The translations under genes and the position numbers were made by a program. The notes under the pieces were generated by a model. That model was not told the origin of the DNA. It saw nothing but the letters and a program-made list of their open reading frames with translations, and ran no database searches. This document shows positions 55,471 through 64,000 of a DNA stretch of 64,000 nucleotides, one piece after another. Each line of letters begins with the position of its first letter. Position 1 is the stretch's first letter. The stretch is from Streptomyces sp. NBC_00513. Lineage in GTDB: Bacteria > Actinomycetota > Actinomycetes > Streptomycetales > Streptomycetaceae. The stretch spans positions 2,976,001-3,040,000 of the forward strand of contig NZ_CP107845.1 of NCBI RefSeq assembly GCF_041431415.1. Direction: 5' to 3'.

Positions 55471-56595
55471 ATGCGCACCCGCACCTCCCCGTCCGGTACG
55501 CCCCACGGGCCGCGGCCCGGTCGACGCCCCGACCCTCTCCTCGACCCTCTCCACGGCCTTCGCCTCGACCTTCGCCTCCGCCTTCGCCTCGGTCTGCTCC
55601 TCGGCCTGCTCCTGCCGGTCGCGGGCCTGCTCCCCGCCGTCTCGGCCTCGGCCGCCGACAACGGCACGTGGGGGGTGTTCCCGACGCCGGCCGCCGGTGC
55701 CGCGATGACGGACCGGGCGTACTTCTTCCACCAGGGCGCGGCCGGGAGCACCGTCCGCGACAGCGTGACGATCGTGAACTCCTCCGACAGGGAGCTGACC
55801 TTCCAGGTCTTCGCGACCGACGCCGTGAACACCCCGGTGGGCGGCGCGTTCGCACTGTTGCCGGTCGAGTCGAAGCCGAAGGACGTGGGCACCTGGACGG
55901 CGCTGTCGACCGGGGCCGCCGGTACCGTCACCGTCGCGCCGAAGGGCCGCGAGGACATCCCGTTCACCGTGAAGGTCCCGGAGGACGCGACCCCGGGCGA
56001 TCACGTCGGTGGGATCGTCGCGCTGAACACGGCGGTGGAGGGCGTCCGGGCGGACGGCAAGGTGCAGGTCGGGGTGAAGCGCTCGGTCGGCGCCCGCCTG
56101 TACTTCCGGGTACCGGGACCGCTGACACCCGGCCTGAGCGTGGAGGACGTGCGGGTCAGCCGGGGCGCGCCGCTGCTGCCCTGGTTCAAGGACGCGCGTG
56201 CGACCGTCTCGTACGCGCTGGTCAACCGGGGCAACGTGGTCGTGGAGCCGAAGGTGAGGATCTCCGCCGAGGGTCTGTTCGGGCGGGACGTGCTGGACCG
56301 GCCGGGCCGCGAACCGAGGCTCGTGCTGCTGCCCGGACAACGGATCGAGCTCACCGAACCGTGGGCGGACTCACCACAGTTGGACTGGGTGACGGTCAAG
56401 GTGGCGGCGGGGGCGAGCGCCTACCCGGATCTCGCCTCGGAGTCCGAGACGGACTTCCTCGCCGTACCGTGGCTCGCCGCGGGCATCGCGCTGCTGTTGA
56501 CGGTCGCCGGCATCGCCTTCGCGATACTGCGCCGCAGGAGGAACATGGGGCCACAACAAGTGGAAGACGTACCGCACTTGGCGCGGACGCCCTGA
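55471..56595 (+). CDS. DUF916-like (WxL partner) membrane-anchored surface protein
   Basis: A 374-residue protein. An unusual signal region is built of Leu/Arg/Asp repeats (LRLDLRLRLRLGLLLGLLLP). About 65-200 matches the peptidoglycan-binding DUF916 domain: VTIVNSSDRELTFQVFATDA, GREDIPFTVKVPEDATPGDH and VGGIVALNTAVEG. A second beta domain (about 225-330) precedes a C-terminal helix (WLAAGIALLLTVAGIAFAIL) and a basic tail. DUF916 proteins anchor WxL proteins at the cell wall, which fits the upstream gene. Confidence 0.78.
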   Translation: MRTRTSPSGTPHGPRPGRRPDPLLDPLHGLRLDLRLRLRLGLLLGLLLPVAGLLPAVSASAADNGTWGVFPTPAAGAAMTDRAYFFHQGAAGSTVRDSVTIVNSSDRELTFQVFATDAVNTPVGGAFALLPVESKPKDVGTWTALSTGAAGTVTVAPKGREDIPFTVKVPEDATPGDHVGGIVALNTAVEGVRADGKVQVGVKRSVGARLYFRVPGPLTPGLSVEDVRVSRGAPLLPWFKDARATVSYALVNRGNVVVEPKVRISAEGLFGRDVLDRPGREPRLVLLPGQRIELTEPWADSPQLDWVTVKVAAGASAYPDLASESETDFLAVPWLAAGIALLLTVAGIAFAILRRRRNMGPQQVEDVPHLARTP

Positions 56596-56663
56596 CCGGC
56601 GAGGGTGTCCCCAGTTGACGGCGACGGCATTCGGCCGCCGCCGGCAAGGGGGAGGCACCTGCG

Positions 56664-57998
56664 ATGGGACGAGAGCACAGCGAGCCCCGGCCCGACGGGC
56701 CGTACGCGGACGACGCGCGGGCCGACCGGGTGCGGGTCGACCCGGTGCGGGCCGGCCGCGCGCAGGTGGGCCCGGTGCGGGCCGGCCCGGCGCGGGTGAC
56801 GCCCGCCCCCCGCATCACCGCCGTGGCGCACGAAGCCGGGGCCGCGGTGAAGGGCGCCGGCCTGCTGACCCGCGTCGAACGCGCCCTGGGCACGGGCACC
56901 GCCGTCTACCTCCCCGGCGACGGTTGGATCCGTCTCACCCTCCCGCTCCACGACGGCGGCCCGGTCCCGGTCACGGTCGAGGTGCTCGCGGACACCACGC
57001 GGGTGCCGCACGGCATCGCGTACCTCCTGCCGGGCGGCGGCCTGAACTTCACCGCCGACTACTTCACCCCCGATGGCCACGCGGGCGGCGGCCTCGCCCA
57101 CCACCTGCGCCGTCAGGGGCTGTTGGTCGTGGGGGTCACCCCGCGCGAGGACGCCGCCGGCGGCGTCGCCGACGTCACCGCCGACCGGGGGCTCGCGGCG
57201 CACCGCCGCGACCTCGCCGGTGTCGTCGCCGCGCTGGACGCCGTACTGCGACTGCCCTACCAGTACGCCGGTCACTCCGCCGGGGCCGCCCTGGCCCTCG
57301 ACGCCGCCTCGCACGACCCGTCGCCGCGGCTGCGCCGGGTCCTCGTCCTGGACACCACCGGCCCCTACACCGGCGACCCGGCGGCGCGGGCGGCGAGGAC
57401 CCGGGACGTGTACGCGGACCTGGTCGCGGGCGGCACGTACGCGAGCGATCCCGGCCTGGCCGCCCTCGTCGCGCGGGCGGTCACCGACCCGCACTCGCCC
57501 TCCCCCGTCCCCTGGCCGCCGGATCCGGACCTGCGCTTCACCAACGCCGGGCTGGCCCACTTCGCGCTGATCCGCACCGCCGACCTGCCCGGCGAGGCGA
57601 ACTGGATCCACCGGCGGGGCCACGCCGCCGGCGAGTACGTCTTCGGCGCGACCCCCGCCGAGGACCGGTTCGCCCTCACCCACACCCCGCTGGCCACCTG
57701 GCACGCGGCCACGGCCGCCCTGGGCAGCGGGCTGATCCCGACGGCCCTGATGCGGGACCTCGCCGCGATCTGGGCGGGCGACGAGGCCACCTACCGGATC
57801 GCCTGGGATCGCATCCGGGCCGATGTGGTGTGGGTCAACGCGGAGCTGGGGCGAGGCGACGAGTCCCGGGGCGCCGACCTGATCCGGGCGTGCGGCAACA
57901 CTCGGGTCACCTTCACCACCGTCCCGGGCCTCGGCCACGCCGACGTGGTCTGGAGCCCCACGGCCCCCACCACCGTCTGGCCCCTGCTCAGACCCTGA
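56664..57998 (+). CDS. Alpha/beta hydrolase with repetitive N-terminus
   Basis: A 444-residue protein, ATG 56664 with GGGGGAGG upstream. Residues about 18-45 repeat VR-DPVRAG-type units. The hydrolase domain spans about 90-440, with the nucleophile elbow in YAGHSAGAALALD and the acid/His region near FTTVPGLGHADVVW. No signal peptide is evident. The substrate is unknown. Confidence 0.82.
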   Translation: MGREHSEPRPDGPYADDARADRVRVDPVRAGRAQVGPVRAGPARVTPAPRITAVAHEAGAAVKGAGLLTRVERALGTGTAVYLPGDGWIRLTLPLHDGGPVPVTVEVLADTTRVPHGIAYLLPGGGLNFTADYFTPDGHAGGGLAHHLRRQGLLVVGVTPREDAAGGVADVTADRGLAAHRRDLAGVVAALDAVLRLPYQYAGHSAGAALALDAASHDPSPRLRRVLVLDTTGPYTGDPAARAARTRDVYADLVAGGTYASDPGLAALVARAVTDPHSPSPVPWPPDPDLRFTNAGLAHFALIRTADLPGEANWIHRRGHAAGEYVFGATPAEDRFALTHTPLATWHAATAALGSGLIPTALMRDLAAIWAGDEATYRIAWDRIRADVVWVNAELGRGDESRGADLIRACGNTRVTFTTVPGLGHADVVWSPTAPTTVWPLLRP

Positions 57999-58043
57999 CC
58001 GGGGGGCGCCGCGGCCACCCGCGCCGCCCCCGGCGGCGCACGC

Positions 58044-58082
58044 CGACGACCCCGGCCCGTGAGGGGTGGGCCGGGGTCGTCG
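58044..58082. terminator. Strong bidirectional terminator
   Basis: A 15-bp perfect stem (CGACGACCCCGGCCC and its complement) with a 9-nt loop lies between two convergent genes. Confidence 0.88.
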
Positions 58083-58097
58083 TCTCGTGCCGGGCGG

Positions 58098-59597
58098 TCA
58101 GTGGTTGCGGGGGAAGCCCAGGTCGACGCCCGCCGGGGCGTCGGAGGGGTCCGGCCAGCGGGTGGTGACGACCTTGCCCCGGGTGTAGAAGTGGATGCCG
58201 TCGTTGCCGTAGATGTGGTGGTCCCCGAAGAGGGAGTCCTTCCAACCGCCGAACGAGTGGTAGCCCACCGGCACGGGGATCGGGACGTTCACGCCGACCA
58301 TGCCCGCCTGGATCTCCAGCTGGAAGCGGCGGGCCGCGCCGCCGTCGCGGGTGAAGATCGCGGTGCCGTTGCCGAACGGCGAGGCGTTGATGAGGGCGAC
58401 GCCCTCCTCGTAGGTCTCCGTGCGCAGGACGCACAGCACCGGGCCGAAGATCTCGTCGCGGTAGGCGTCGGAGTCGGTCTTGACGTCGTCGAGCAGTGAC
58501 AGGCCGATCCAGTGGCCGTTCTCGTTGCCCTCGACCGTGTAGCCGGTGCCGTCCAGGACCACGTCGGCGCCCTGCGCGGCCGCGCCCTTGACGTACGAGG
58601 CGACCTTGTCGCGGTGGGCGGCGGTGATCAGCGGGCCCATCTCGGAGGTGGGGTCGTTGCCGGGGCCGATCTTGATCTTCTCGGCGCGCTCGCGGATCTT
58701 CTCCACCAGCGTGTCGGCGATGGCGCCGACGGCGACGACGGCGGAGATCGCCATGCAGCGTTCGCCGGCGGAGCCGTAGGCGGCGGAGACGGCCGCGTCG
58801 GCGGCGGCGTCCAGGTCGGCGTCGGGGAGGACCAGCATGTGGTTCTTGGCGCCGCCGAGGGCCTGGACGCGCTTGCCGTTGGCGGAGGCGGTGGTGTGGA
58901 TGTGGCGGGCGATCGGGGTGGAGCCGACGAAGGACACGGCCGCGATGTCGGGGTGGGCGAGCAGCGCGTCGACGGCGACCTTGTCTCCGTGGACCACGTT
59001 CAGCACGCCCGCCGGCAGGCCGGCTTCCGTGGCCAGCTCGGCCAGCTTGTTGGACGCCGAGGGGTCCTTCTCGCTGGGCTTGAGGATGAAGGTGTTGCCG
59101 CAGGCCACGGCCAACGGGAACATCCACATCGGCACCATCGCCGGGAAGTTGAACGGGGTGATGCCGGCGACCACGCCGATCGGCTGGCGGATCGAGGAGA
59201 CGTCCACCCGGTTGGACACCGACGTGGACAGCTCGCCCTTGAGCTGTGTGGTGATCCCGCAGGCCAGCTCGACGATCTCCAGGCCGCGGGCCACCTCGCC
59301 GAGCGCGTCCGAGTGCACCTTGCCGTGCTCGGCGGTGATCAGTTCGGCGATGGCGTCGCGGTTGGCGTCCAGGAGGGCGCGGTAGGCGAACAGCACCTTG
59401 GTCCGGGCGGCCAGGGAGGACTGGCCCCAGGACAGGAAGGCCTCCTTCGCGACGGCGACCGCCGCGTCGACCTCGGCGCTCGACGCGAGCGCGACCTGGG
59501 TGGTGACCTCGCCGGTGGCCGGGTCGGTGACCGGGCCGTAGTTGCCCGACGCGCCCTCGACGGTCTTGCCACCGATCCAGTGGTTGACGGTCTTCAT
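58098..59597 (-). CDS. mmsA: Methylmalonate-semialdehyde dehydrogenase (CoA-acylating)
   Basis: A 499-residue aldehyde dehydrogenase that makes acetyl- or propionyl-CoA from malonate or methylmalonate semialdehyde. Typical motifs: GITPFNFPAMVPMWMFPLA, ILKPSEKDPSAS, VSFVGSTPIARHI, and the catalytic Cys in GSAGERCMAIS. The final steps of inositol catabolism need this activity (IolA). Start at ATG 59597 with AAGGAG upstream. It is the last gene of the iolC-B-D-mmsA operon. Confidence 0.95.
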   Translation of the reverse strand: MKTVNHWIGGKTVEGASGNYGPVTDPATGEVTTQVALASSAEVDAAVAVAKEAFLSWGQSSLAARTKVLFAYRALLDANRDAIAELITAEHGKVHSDALGEVARGLEIVELACGITTQLKGELSTSVSNRVDVSSIRQPIGVVAGITPFNFPAMVPMWMFPLAVACGNTFILKPSEKDPSASNKLAELATEAGLPAGVLNVVHGDKVAVDALLAHPDIAAVSFVGSTPIARHIHTTASANGKRVQALGGAKNHMLVLPDADLDAAADAAVSAAYGSAGERCMAISAVVAVGAIADTLVEKIRERAEKIKIGPGNDPTSEMGPLITAAHRDKVASYVKGAAAQGADVVLDGTGYTVEGNENGHWIGLSLLDDVKTDSDAYRDEIFGPVLCVLRTETYEEGVALINASPFGNGTAIFTRDGGAARRFQLEIQAGMVGVNVPIPVPVGYHSFGGWKDSLFGDHHIYGNDGIHFYTRGKVVTTRWPDPSDAPAGVDLGFPRNH

Positions 59598-59608
59598 GCC
59601 TTGCTCCT

Positions 59609-61483
59609 TCACAGATGGCGACGTCGCTGCGCGGCTTGCCGGTCGTACTCTTCACGGGCCAGGGCCGCCGTCGATCGGGTCGCGGTCTCGGCCACGGGAA
59701 CATCCCACCACGCCTGTGCCGGGGGTGGGCCCGACACAGTGTCGGGTGTTCGGGTCTGCGCGTAGACACATGTGGGGCGGTCGCTCCCCCGTGCCTCCGC
59801 GAGAGCTTTTCGCAGGTCACCGATGGTGCGGGCGGAGATCACCACCATGCCGAGGGAGGCCGCGTTCAGCGCGAGGTCCACGGGCAGGGGCTCGCCGTCG
59901 TACGCGCCGTCCGGCCCGCGGAAGCGGTAGGCGGTCCCGAAGCCCTCGCCGCCCACCGCGTGCGACAGTCCGCCGATCGAGGCGTAGCCGTGGTTGTCGA
60001 GGATCACCACCTTGATCGGGATTCCCTCCTGGACCGCCGTGACGAGTTCGGTCGGGTTCATCAGGTACGTGCCGTCGCCGACGAGCGCCCACACCGGGCG
60101 GCCGGGCGCCGCGAGGGCCACGCCGATCGCGGCGGGGATCTCGTAGCCCATGCAGGAGTATCCGTACTCGACGTGGTACTGGTCGGCGGAGCGGGGTCGC
60201 CACAGTCGGTGCAGGTCGCCGGGGAGCGAGCCGGCGGCGTTGATCAGGATGTCGGAGGCGTCGACGAGGGAGTCGAGCAGGCCCAGTGCCTGGGCCTGGG
60301 TCGGGACGGCGTCCTCGTCGGGGGTCTGCCACGCCCGGTCGACGAGCCGTTCCCACTGCCGGGCGCCGTCCTGGTAGGCCGCCTCGTAGGCGGGGTCCAC
60401 GCGGTGGCCGGCGAGCGCGTCCCGGAGTTCCTCCAGGCCGGTCCGGGCGTCGCAGACCAGCGCCTTCGCGGCGAGTTTGTGGGCGTCGTACGGGTCGAGG
60501 TTCAGCCCGAGGAAGCGGACCCCGGGGTCGCGGAACAGGGTCGCGGAGGCGGTGGTGAAGTCGGTCAGCCGGGTTCCCGCGGCGATCACCAGGTCGGCTT
60601 CCCGGGCGAGGGAGTCGGCGGTGGCCGTCCCGGTGTGCCCGATGGCGCCCACGCCGGCGGGGTGGTCGTGCGCGAGGGAGCCCTTGCCGGCCTGGGTGAC
60701 GGCGACGGGGATCCCGGTGGCCTCGGCGAACTCCGCGAGGGCCGCCCCGGCGGCACTGTGCCGGATCCCGCCGCCGGCCACGAGCAGGGGGCGGGCGGCG
60801 GCGCGTACGGCCTCGGCGGCCTCGGCGAGTTCGTCCCGGTCGGGTCGGGGCCGGCGCACCCGCCACACCCGGTCGGCGAAGAACTCCTCGGGCCATTCGT
60901 ACGCCTCGGCCTGTACGTCCTGGGGCAGGGCGAGGGTCACGGCGCCGGTCTGCACGGGGTCGGTGAGCACCCGTACGGCCTGGAGGGCGGCGGGGATCAG
61001 GGCCTCCGGGCGGCTGATCCGGTCGAAGTGGCGGGACACGGGCCGCAGGGTGTCGTTGACGGAGACGTCGCCGGCCCAGGGGACCTCCAGCTGCTGGAGC
61101 ACGGGGTCGGCGGGTCGGGTGGCGAAGGTGTCGCCGGGCAGGAGGAGCACCGGGAGCCGGTTGACGGTGGCCAGGGCCGCCCCGGTGACGAGGTTGGTGG
61201 CGCCGGGCCCGATGGAGGTGGTCACGGCGTGGGTGGACAGACGTCCGCTCTGGCGGGCGTAGCCGACGGCGGCGTGCACCATGGCCTGTTCGTTGCGGCC
61301 CTGGAGGAACGGCATCCGCTCCGGTCCGCTCTCCAGCAGTGCCTGCCCGATCCCGGCGACGTTCCCGTGTCCGAAGATCCCCCAGGTCGCGGCGATCAGC
61401 CGCCGGCGGCGGCCGTCCCGCTCGGTGTACTGGGCGGACAGGAACCGCAGCAGGGCCTGGGCGACGGTCAGCCTGACGGTCAT
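59609..61483 (-). CDS. iolD: 3D-(3,5/4)-trihydroxycyclohexane-1,2-dione hydrolase
   Basis: A 624-residue thiamine-diphosphate enzyme that opens the ring in myo-inositol breakdown. Motifs: activating Glu in GRNEQAMVHAAVGYARQSG, VTTSIGPGATNLVTGAALAT, and the cofactor motif VGDGTYLMNPTELVTAVQEG with KVVILDN. The length matches IolD. Start ATG 61483; an upstream in-frame extension is possible. It lies 11 bp before mmsA and 34 bp after iolB. Confidence 0.95.
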   Translation of the reverse strand: MTVRLTVAQALLRFLSAQYTERDGRRRRLIAATWGIFGHGNVAGIGQALLESGPERMPFLQGRNEQAMVHAAVGYARQSGRLSTHAVTTSIGPGATNLVTGAALATVNRLPVLLLPGDTFATRPADPVLQQLEVPWAGDVSVNDTLRPVSRHFDRISRPEALIPAALQAVRVLTDPVQTGAVTLALPQDVQAEAYEWPEEFFADRVWRVRRPRPDRDELAEAAEAVRAAARPLLVAGGGIRHSAAGAALAEFAEATGIPVAVTQAGKGSLAHDHPAGVGAIGHTGTATADSLAREADLVIAAGTRLTDFTTASATLFRDPGVRFLGLNLDPYDAHKLAAKALVCDARTGLEELRDALAGHRVDPAYEAAYQDGARQWERLVDRAWQTPDEDAVPTQAQALGLLDSLVDASDILINAAGSLPGDLHRLWRPRSADQYHVEYGYSCMGYEIPAAIGVALAAPGRPVWALVGDGTYLMNPTELVTAVQEGIPIKVVILDNHGYASIGGLSHAVGGEGFGTAYRFRGPDGAYDGEPLPVDLALNAASLGMVVISARTIGDLRKALAEARGSDRPTCVYAQTRTPDTVSGPPPAQAWWDVPVAETATRSTAALAREEYDRQAAQRRRHL

Positions 61484-61517
61484 GGGGCGTCCTCCCCTCG
61501 GTGGCGGGCGGGCCCGG

Positions 61518-62375
61518 TCATACGGCGTCCTCCGCACGGTGGAACGGCAGCCGGGGGTCGATGTCCTGGCCGGCCCAGGTGTCCCGGATCCAGCCGTGGT
61601 CGGGGTGGTCGCTGATCAGCCACTCCCTGGTCCGGTCGGGGCCGGCCATCACGTTCAGGTAGTACATGTCGTGCCCGGGCGCCGCGATGGACGGCCCGTG
61701 CCAGCCGTCGGGGATGAGCACGGCGTCTCCGGTCCTCACCTCGGTGAGGATGTCGGTCTTCCCGGCCGGCGAGGGGGAGACACGCTGGTAGCCGAGGCCG
61801 GGGACGCCGTCGTGCGGGGCGATCTCGAAGTAGTAGATCTCCTCCAGCCGGGACTCCCGGCCGGGGCGGTGCTCGTCGTGCTTGTGGGGCGGGTACGAGG
61901 ACCAGTTCCCGCCGGGGGTGAGGACCTCGACGGCGATGAGCCGGTCGCACTCGAAGACGTCGGCGGCGGCGAAGTTGTTGACCTGGCGGGAGCAGGTGCC
62001 GGCGCCCCGGAGTTCGACCGGGACCTCGCGGGCGGGCCCGTACCGGGCGGGCAGCGTCTTCTCGCAGCGCGCCCCGACGAGGGCGAAGCGGCCCCCGTCT
62101 GCGGATTCGATCGAGGCGTGGCCGTCCCGGGGCAGGTACGCGAAGTCGGTGACCGCGCGGAACACGCTCGCGCGGCCGCGCAGCGCGAAGACCCGTTCAG
62201 GGGTCCGGTCCGTCGCGGCGCCGAGGGCGGCGGGCTCGGCGCACCGCACCACGCACCCTCCCGCCAGCGGGAGGACGATCCACTCGTGGTCACCGCACGC
62301 GTGTGCGTGCGTCTCGCCCGGGGCGAGTTCCACCACCCGCAGCGCGGTCAGCGTCATGTCGTGCGACACGGTCAC
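61518..62375 (-). CDS. iolB: 5-deoxy-glucuronate isomerase
   Basis: A 285-residue cupin-fold isomerase. The metal-site region is SSYPPHKHDEHR followed by LEEIYYFEIAP; other motifs are VELAPGETHAHACGDHEWIV and YLNVMAGPDR. I chose GTG 62375, which overlaps the iolC stop (GTGA) for coupling; ATG 62357 is the main alternative. It seems about 10-20 residues short at the N-terminus compared with what I recall for the family. Confidence 0.93.
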   Translation of the reverse strand: MTVSHDMTLTALRVVELAPGETHAHACGDHEWIVLPLAGGCVVRCAEPAALGAATDRTPERVFALRGRASVFRAVTDFAYLPRDGHASIESADGGRFALVGARCEKTLPARYGPAREVPVELRGAGTCSRQVNNFAAADVFECDRLIAVEVLTPGGNWSSYPPHKHDEHRPGRESRLEEIYYFEIAPHDGVPGLGYQRVSPSPAGKTDILTEVRTGDAVLIPDGWHGPSIAAPGHDMYYLNVMAGPDRTREWLISDHPDHGWIRDTWAGQDIDPRLPFHRAEDAV

Positions 62376-63343
62376 CGCCACGATCCCAGCACCTCCTCGA
62401 CCTCTTCGGCGTACGGCATGGCCGTGGAGCAGGCCAGTCGCGAGGCCACGATGGCCCCGGCCGCGTTCGCGTACCGCAGCACCTGTTCCAGCTTCCACCC
62501 GGCGAGCAGCCCGTGGCACAGCGCGCCGCCGAACGCGTCGCCCGCGCCGAGGCCGTTCACCACCTCCACGGCGACCGGCGGCAGTTCGACGGCGGTCCCG
62601 TCCCGGTGGACGGCCAGGACGCCGGCGGGGCCGCGTTTGACGACGGCCAGTTCCACGCCGGCCGCCAGCAGTGCCCGGGCGGCGGCGTACGGCTCGCTCT
62701 CGCCGGTGGCGATCTCGCACTCCGCGGTGTTCCCGACGGCCACCGTCGCGAGCGCCAGGGCGCGTTCGTACCAGGGCCCCGGTTCCCCCTCCCACAGCAT
62801 CGGCCGCCAGTCCAGGTCGAAGACGGTCGTCCCGGACTTCGAGCGGGCCTCCAGCGCCGCCAGGGTCGCGCTCCGGCTCGGCTCCGCGCTCAGGCCCGTC
62901 CCCGTCATCCAGAACACCCGGGCCGCGCGTACGGCCGCCAGGTCCACCTCGTCGGGTGCGATCTCCAGGTCGGGGGCCTTGGGGAGCCGGTAGAAGTACA
63001 GCGGGAAGTGGTCGGGCGGGAAGATCTCGCAGAAGGTGACGGGCGTCGGGTACGCGGCGACCTCGGTCGCCCAGCGGTCGTCCACGCCGAACCCCCGCAG
63101 CTCGGCCCGCAGGTACGCCCCGAAGGGGTCCGCACCGGTGCGGGTGATCACCGCCACCCGCCGCCCCAACCGGGCCGCCGCCACGGCGACGTTGCTCGGG
63201 GAGCCGCCGAGGAACTTGCCGAAGGCGTCGACCTCGGCGAGCGGTACCCCCGTTCTCAGCGGGTAGAGATCCACCCCGATCCGGCCCATCGTGATCAGGT
63301 CGAACGCGGACCCCTCCGCGGCGTTCACCGGCACGTCCGTCAC
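62372..63343 (-). CDS. iolC: 5-dehydro-2-deoxygluconokinase
   Basis: A 323-residue PfkB-family kinase. Motifs: DLITMGRIGVDLYPLRTGVP, FLGGSPSNVAVAAARLG, RTGADPFGAYLRAEL and the catalytic NGLGAGDAFGGALCHG. It phosphorylates the intermediate made by IolB. Start at GTG 63343 behind GAGGA. It heads the iolC-B-D-mmsA operon and is divergent from the TIM-barrel gene. Confidence 0.93.
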   Translation of the reverse strand: MTDVPVNAAEGSAFDLITMGRIGVDLYPLRTGVPLAEVDAFGKFLGGSPSNVAVAAARLGRRVAVITRTGADPFGAYLRAELRGFGVDDRWATEVAAYPTPVTFCEIFPPDHFPLYFYRLPKAPDLEIAPDEVDLAAVRAARVFWMTGTGLSAEPSRSATLAALEARSKSGTTVFDLDWRPMLWEGEPGPWYERALALATVAVGNTAECEIATGESEPYAAARALLAAGVELAVVKRGPAGVLAVHRDGTAVELPPVAVEVVNGLGAGDAFGGALCHGLLAGWKLEQVLRYANAAGAIVASRLACSTAMPYAEEVEEVLGSWR

Positions 63344-63409
63344 GTCTCCTCTTTCCCCCGGACCTCTTCTTTCCCGTCCCGTCGAGCCTCGCACCCTAAG
63401 GTGGCCGCC

Positions 63410-64000
63410 ATGACGTCCTCCCCGCCCACGTTGACCCGTATCCGTGTCGGTTCGGCTCCGGACTCCTGGGGTGTCTGGTTCCCCGAGGATCCCCGGCAGA
63501 CCCCCTGGGACCGCTTCCTCGACGAGGTCGCGGACGCCGGGTACGAGTGGATCGAACTCGGCCCGTACGGCTACCTGCCCACCGATCCCGTCCGTCTCGC
63601 GGAGGAGACGGCCGGGCGCGGCCTGCGGGTGTCCGCGGGCACCGTCTTCACCGGACTCCATCACGGCCCCGCCGTCTGGGAGGAGACCTGGGAGCACGTG
63701 TCGCGGATCGCGGCGCTCACCCGGGACATGGGCGCGGCCCATCTCGTCGTCATCCCCTCGTTCTGGCGCGACGACAAGACCGGCGAGGTGCTGGAGGACC
63801 GCACGCTGACGCCCGGTCAATGGCGTGATCTGGCCGCCCAGACGGAGCGGCTGGGGCGGGAGGTCCGGGACCGCTACGGGTTGCGGATCGTCGTCCACCC
63901 GCACGCCGACACGCACATCGACACCCCGGAGAACGTCGCCCGGTTCCTCGACGCGACGGATCCCGCGCTGGTCTCCCTCTGCCTGGACACGGGGCACTAC
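63410..64000 (+). CDS. TIM-barrel sugar isomerase/epimerase (inosose-type), cut by window edge
   Basis: The first 197 residues are in the window. The pattern of AP_endonuc_2-type barrels is clear: RVGSAPDSWGVWFPEDP, VADAGYEWIELGPYGYLPTD, MGAAHLVVIPSFW, RIVVHPHADTHIDTPENVAR and SLCLDTGHY with metal-binding His/Asp. Its place opposite iolC points to a keto-inositol dehydratase or isomerase (IolE/IolI-like). Which one cannot be decided here. Confidence 0.8.
   Translation, partial: MTSSPPTLTRIRVGSAPDSWGVWFPEDPRQTPWDRFLDEVADAGYEWIELGPYGYLPTDPVRLAEETAGRGLRVSAGTVFTGLHHGPAVWEETWEHVSRIAALTRDMGAAHLVVIPSFWRDDKTGEVLEDRTLTPGQWRDLAAQTERLGREVRDRYGLRIVVHPHADTHIDTPENVARFLDATDPALVSLCLDTGHY

Overview
The window is ordinary chromosomal DNA from a high-GC actinobacterium, almost certainly Streptomyces or a close relative. 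The reasons are very high third-position GC, frequent GTG starts, ATGA/GTGA-coupled operons, and several recognisable Streptomyces loci: a csn-type chitosan-oligosaccharide operon, ssbB/dynAB, a PknG locus with zinc-ribbon partners, and an iol cluster. I see no rRNA, phage, transposase, integrase, plasmid or CRISPR signal. There is one tRNA gene.

Layout. 1-2.3 kb: a cut-off EamA transporter, then an MFS exporter divergent from a MarR regulator with a perfect 24-bp palindrome between them. 2.4-4.9 kb: malQ between two small genes. 5.1-8.2 kb: a secreted GH84-type protein. 8.2-10.1 kb: HNH protein and an MscS-type channel. 10.1-16.9 kb: ROK repressor, sugar ABC importer, GH4 glycosidase and amino-sugar kinase, matching the csnR-E-F-G-H-K operon. 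17.1-28 kb: a seven-gene signalling operon (GlnX-like membrane protein, GlnH-like binding protein, coiled-coil protein, PknG, PP2C phosphatase, VWA protein, FHA protein). 28-33.4 kb: PCMT-like methyltransferase, truncated globin, and the operon ettA-thioesterase-hypothetical. 33.6-40.6 kb: a PAP2/diacylglycerol-kinase fusion, a thioester-type surface protein that has lost its cysteine, then dynA-dynB-ssbB. 40.9 kb: tRNA-Arg(UCU). 41.2-45.6 kb: P-loop kinase, a DEDDh exonuclease-BRCT-BRCT-TerD fusion, a possible gene remnant, DUF1992 and a secreted protein. 45.7-51 kb: a 1393-residue sensor/phosphatase/anti-sigma hub flanked by two STAS proteins. 51.2-58 kb: phosphopantetheinyl transferase, GNAT, subtilase, a WxL/DUF916 surface pair and an alpha/beta hydrolase. 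58.1-64 kb: mmsA-iolD-iolB-iolC for myo-inositol breakdown, divergent from a TIM-barrel isomerase cut by the window edge.

How the genes work together. The csn operon would take up and split glucosamine oligomers under its own repressor, whose likely operator overlaps the promoter. The PknG operon couples a periplasmic amino-acid sensor to Ser/Thr phosphorylation. Its kinase, phosphatase and FHA protein each carry paired zinc ribbons, which suggests one complex. DynA, DynB and SsbB all act in sporulation septation and chromosome segregation. The large hub joins two-component input to partner-switching output. The most novel-looking items are the extended PknG module, the exonuclease-BRCT-TerD fusion, the cysteine-less thioester protein, the WxL/DUF916 pair and the hub protein.

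Identifications rest on reading motifs and gene order by eye. No database search was run. Gene symbols for csn, dyn and ssbB rely on remembered Streptomyces gene order.
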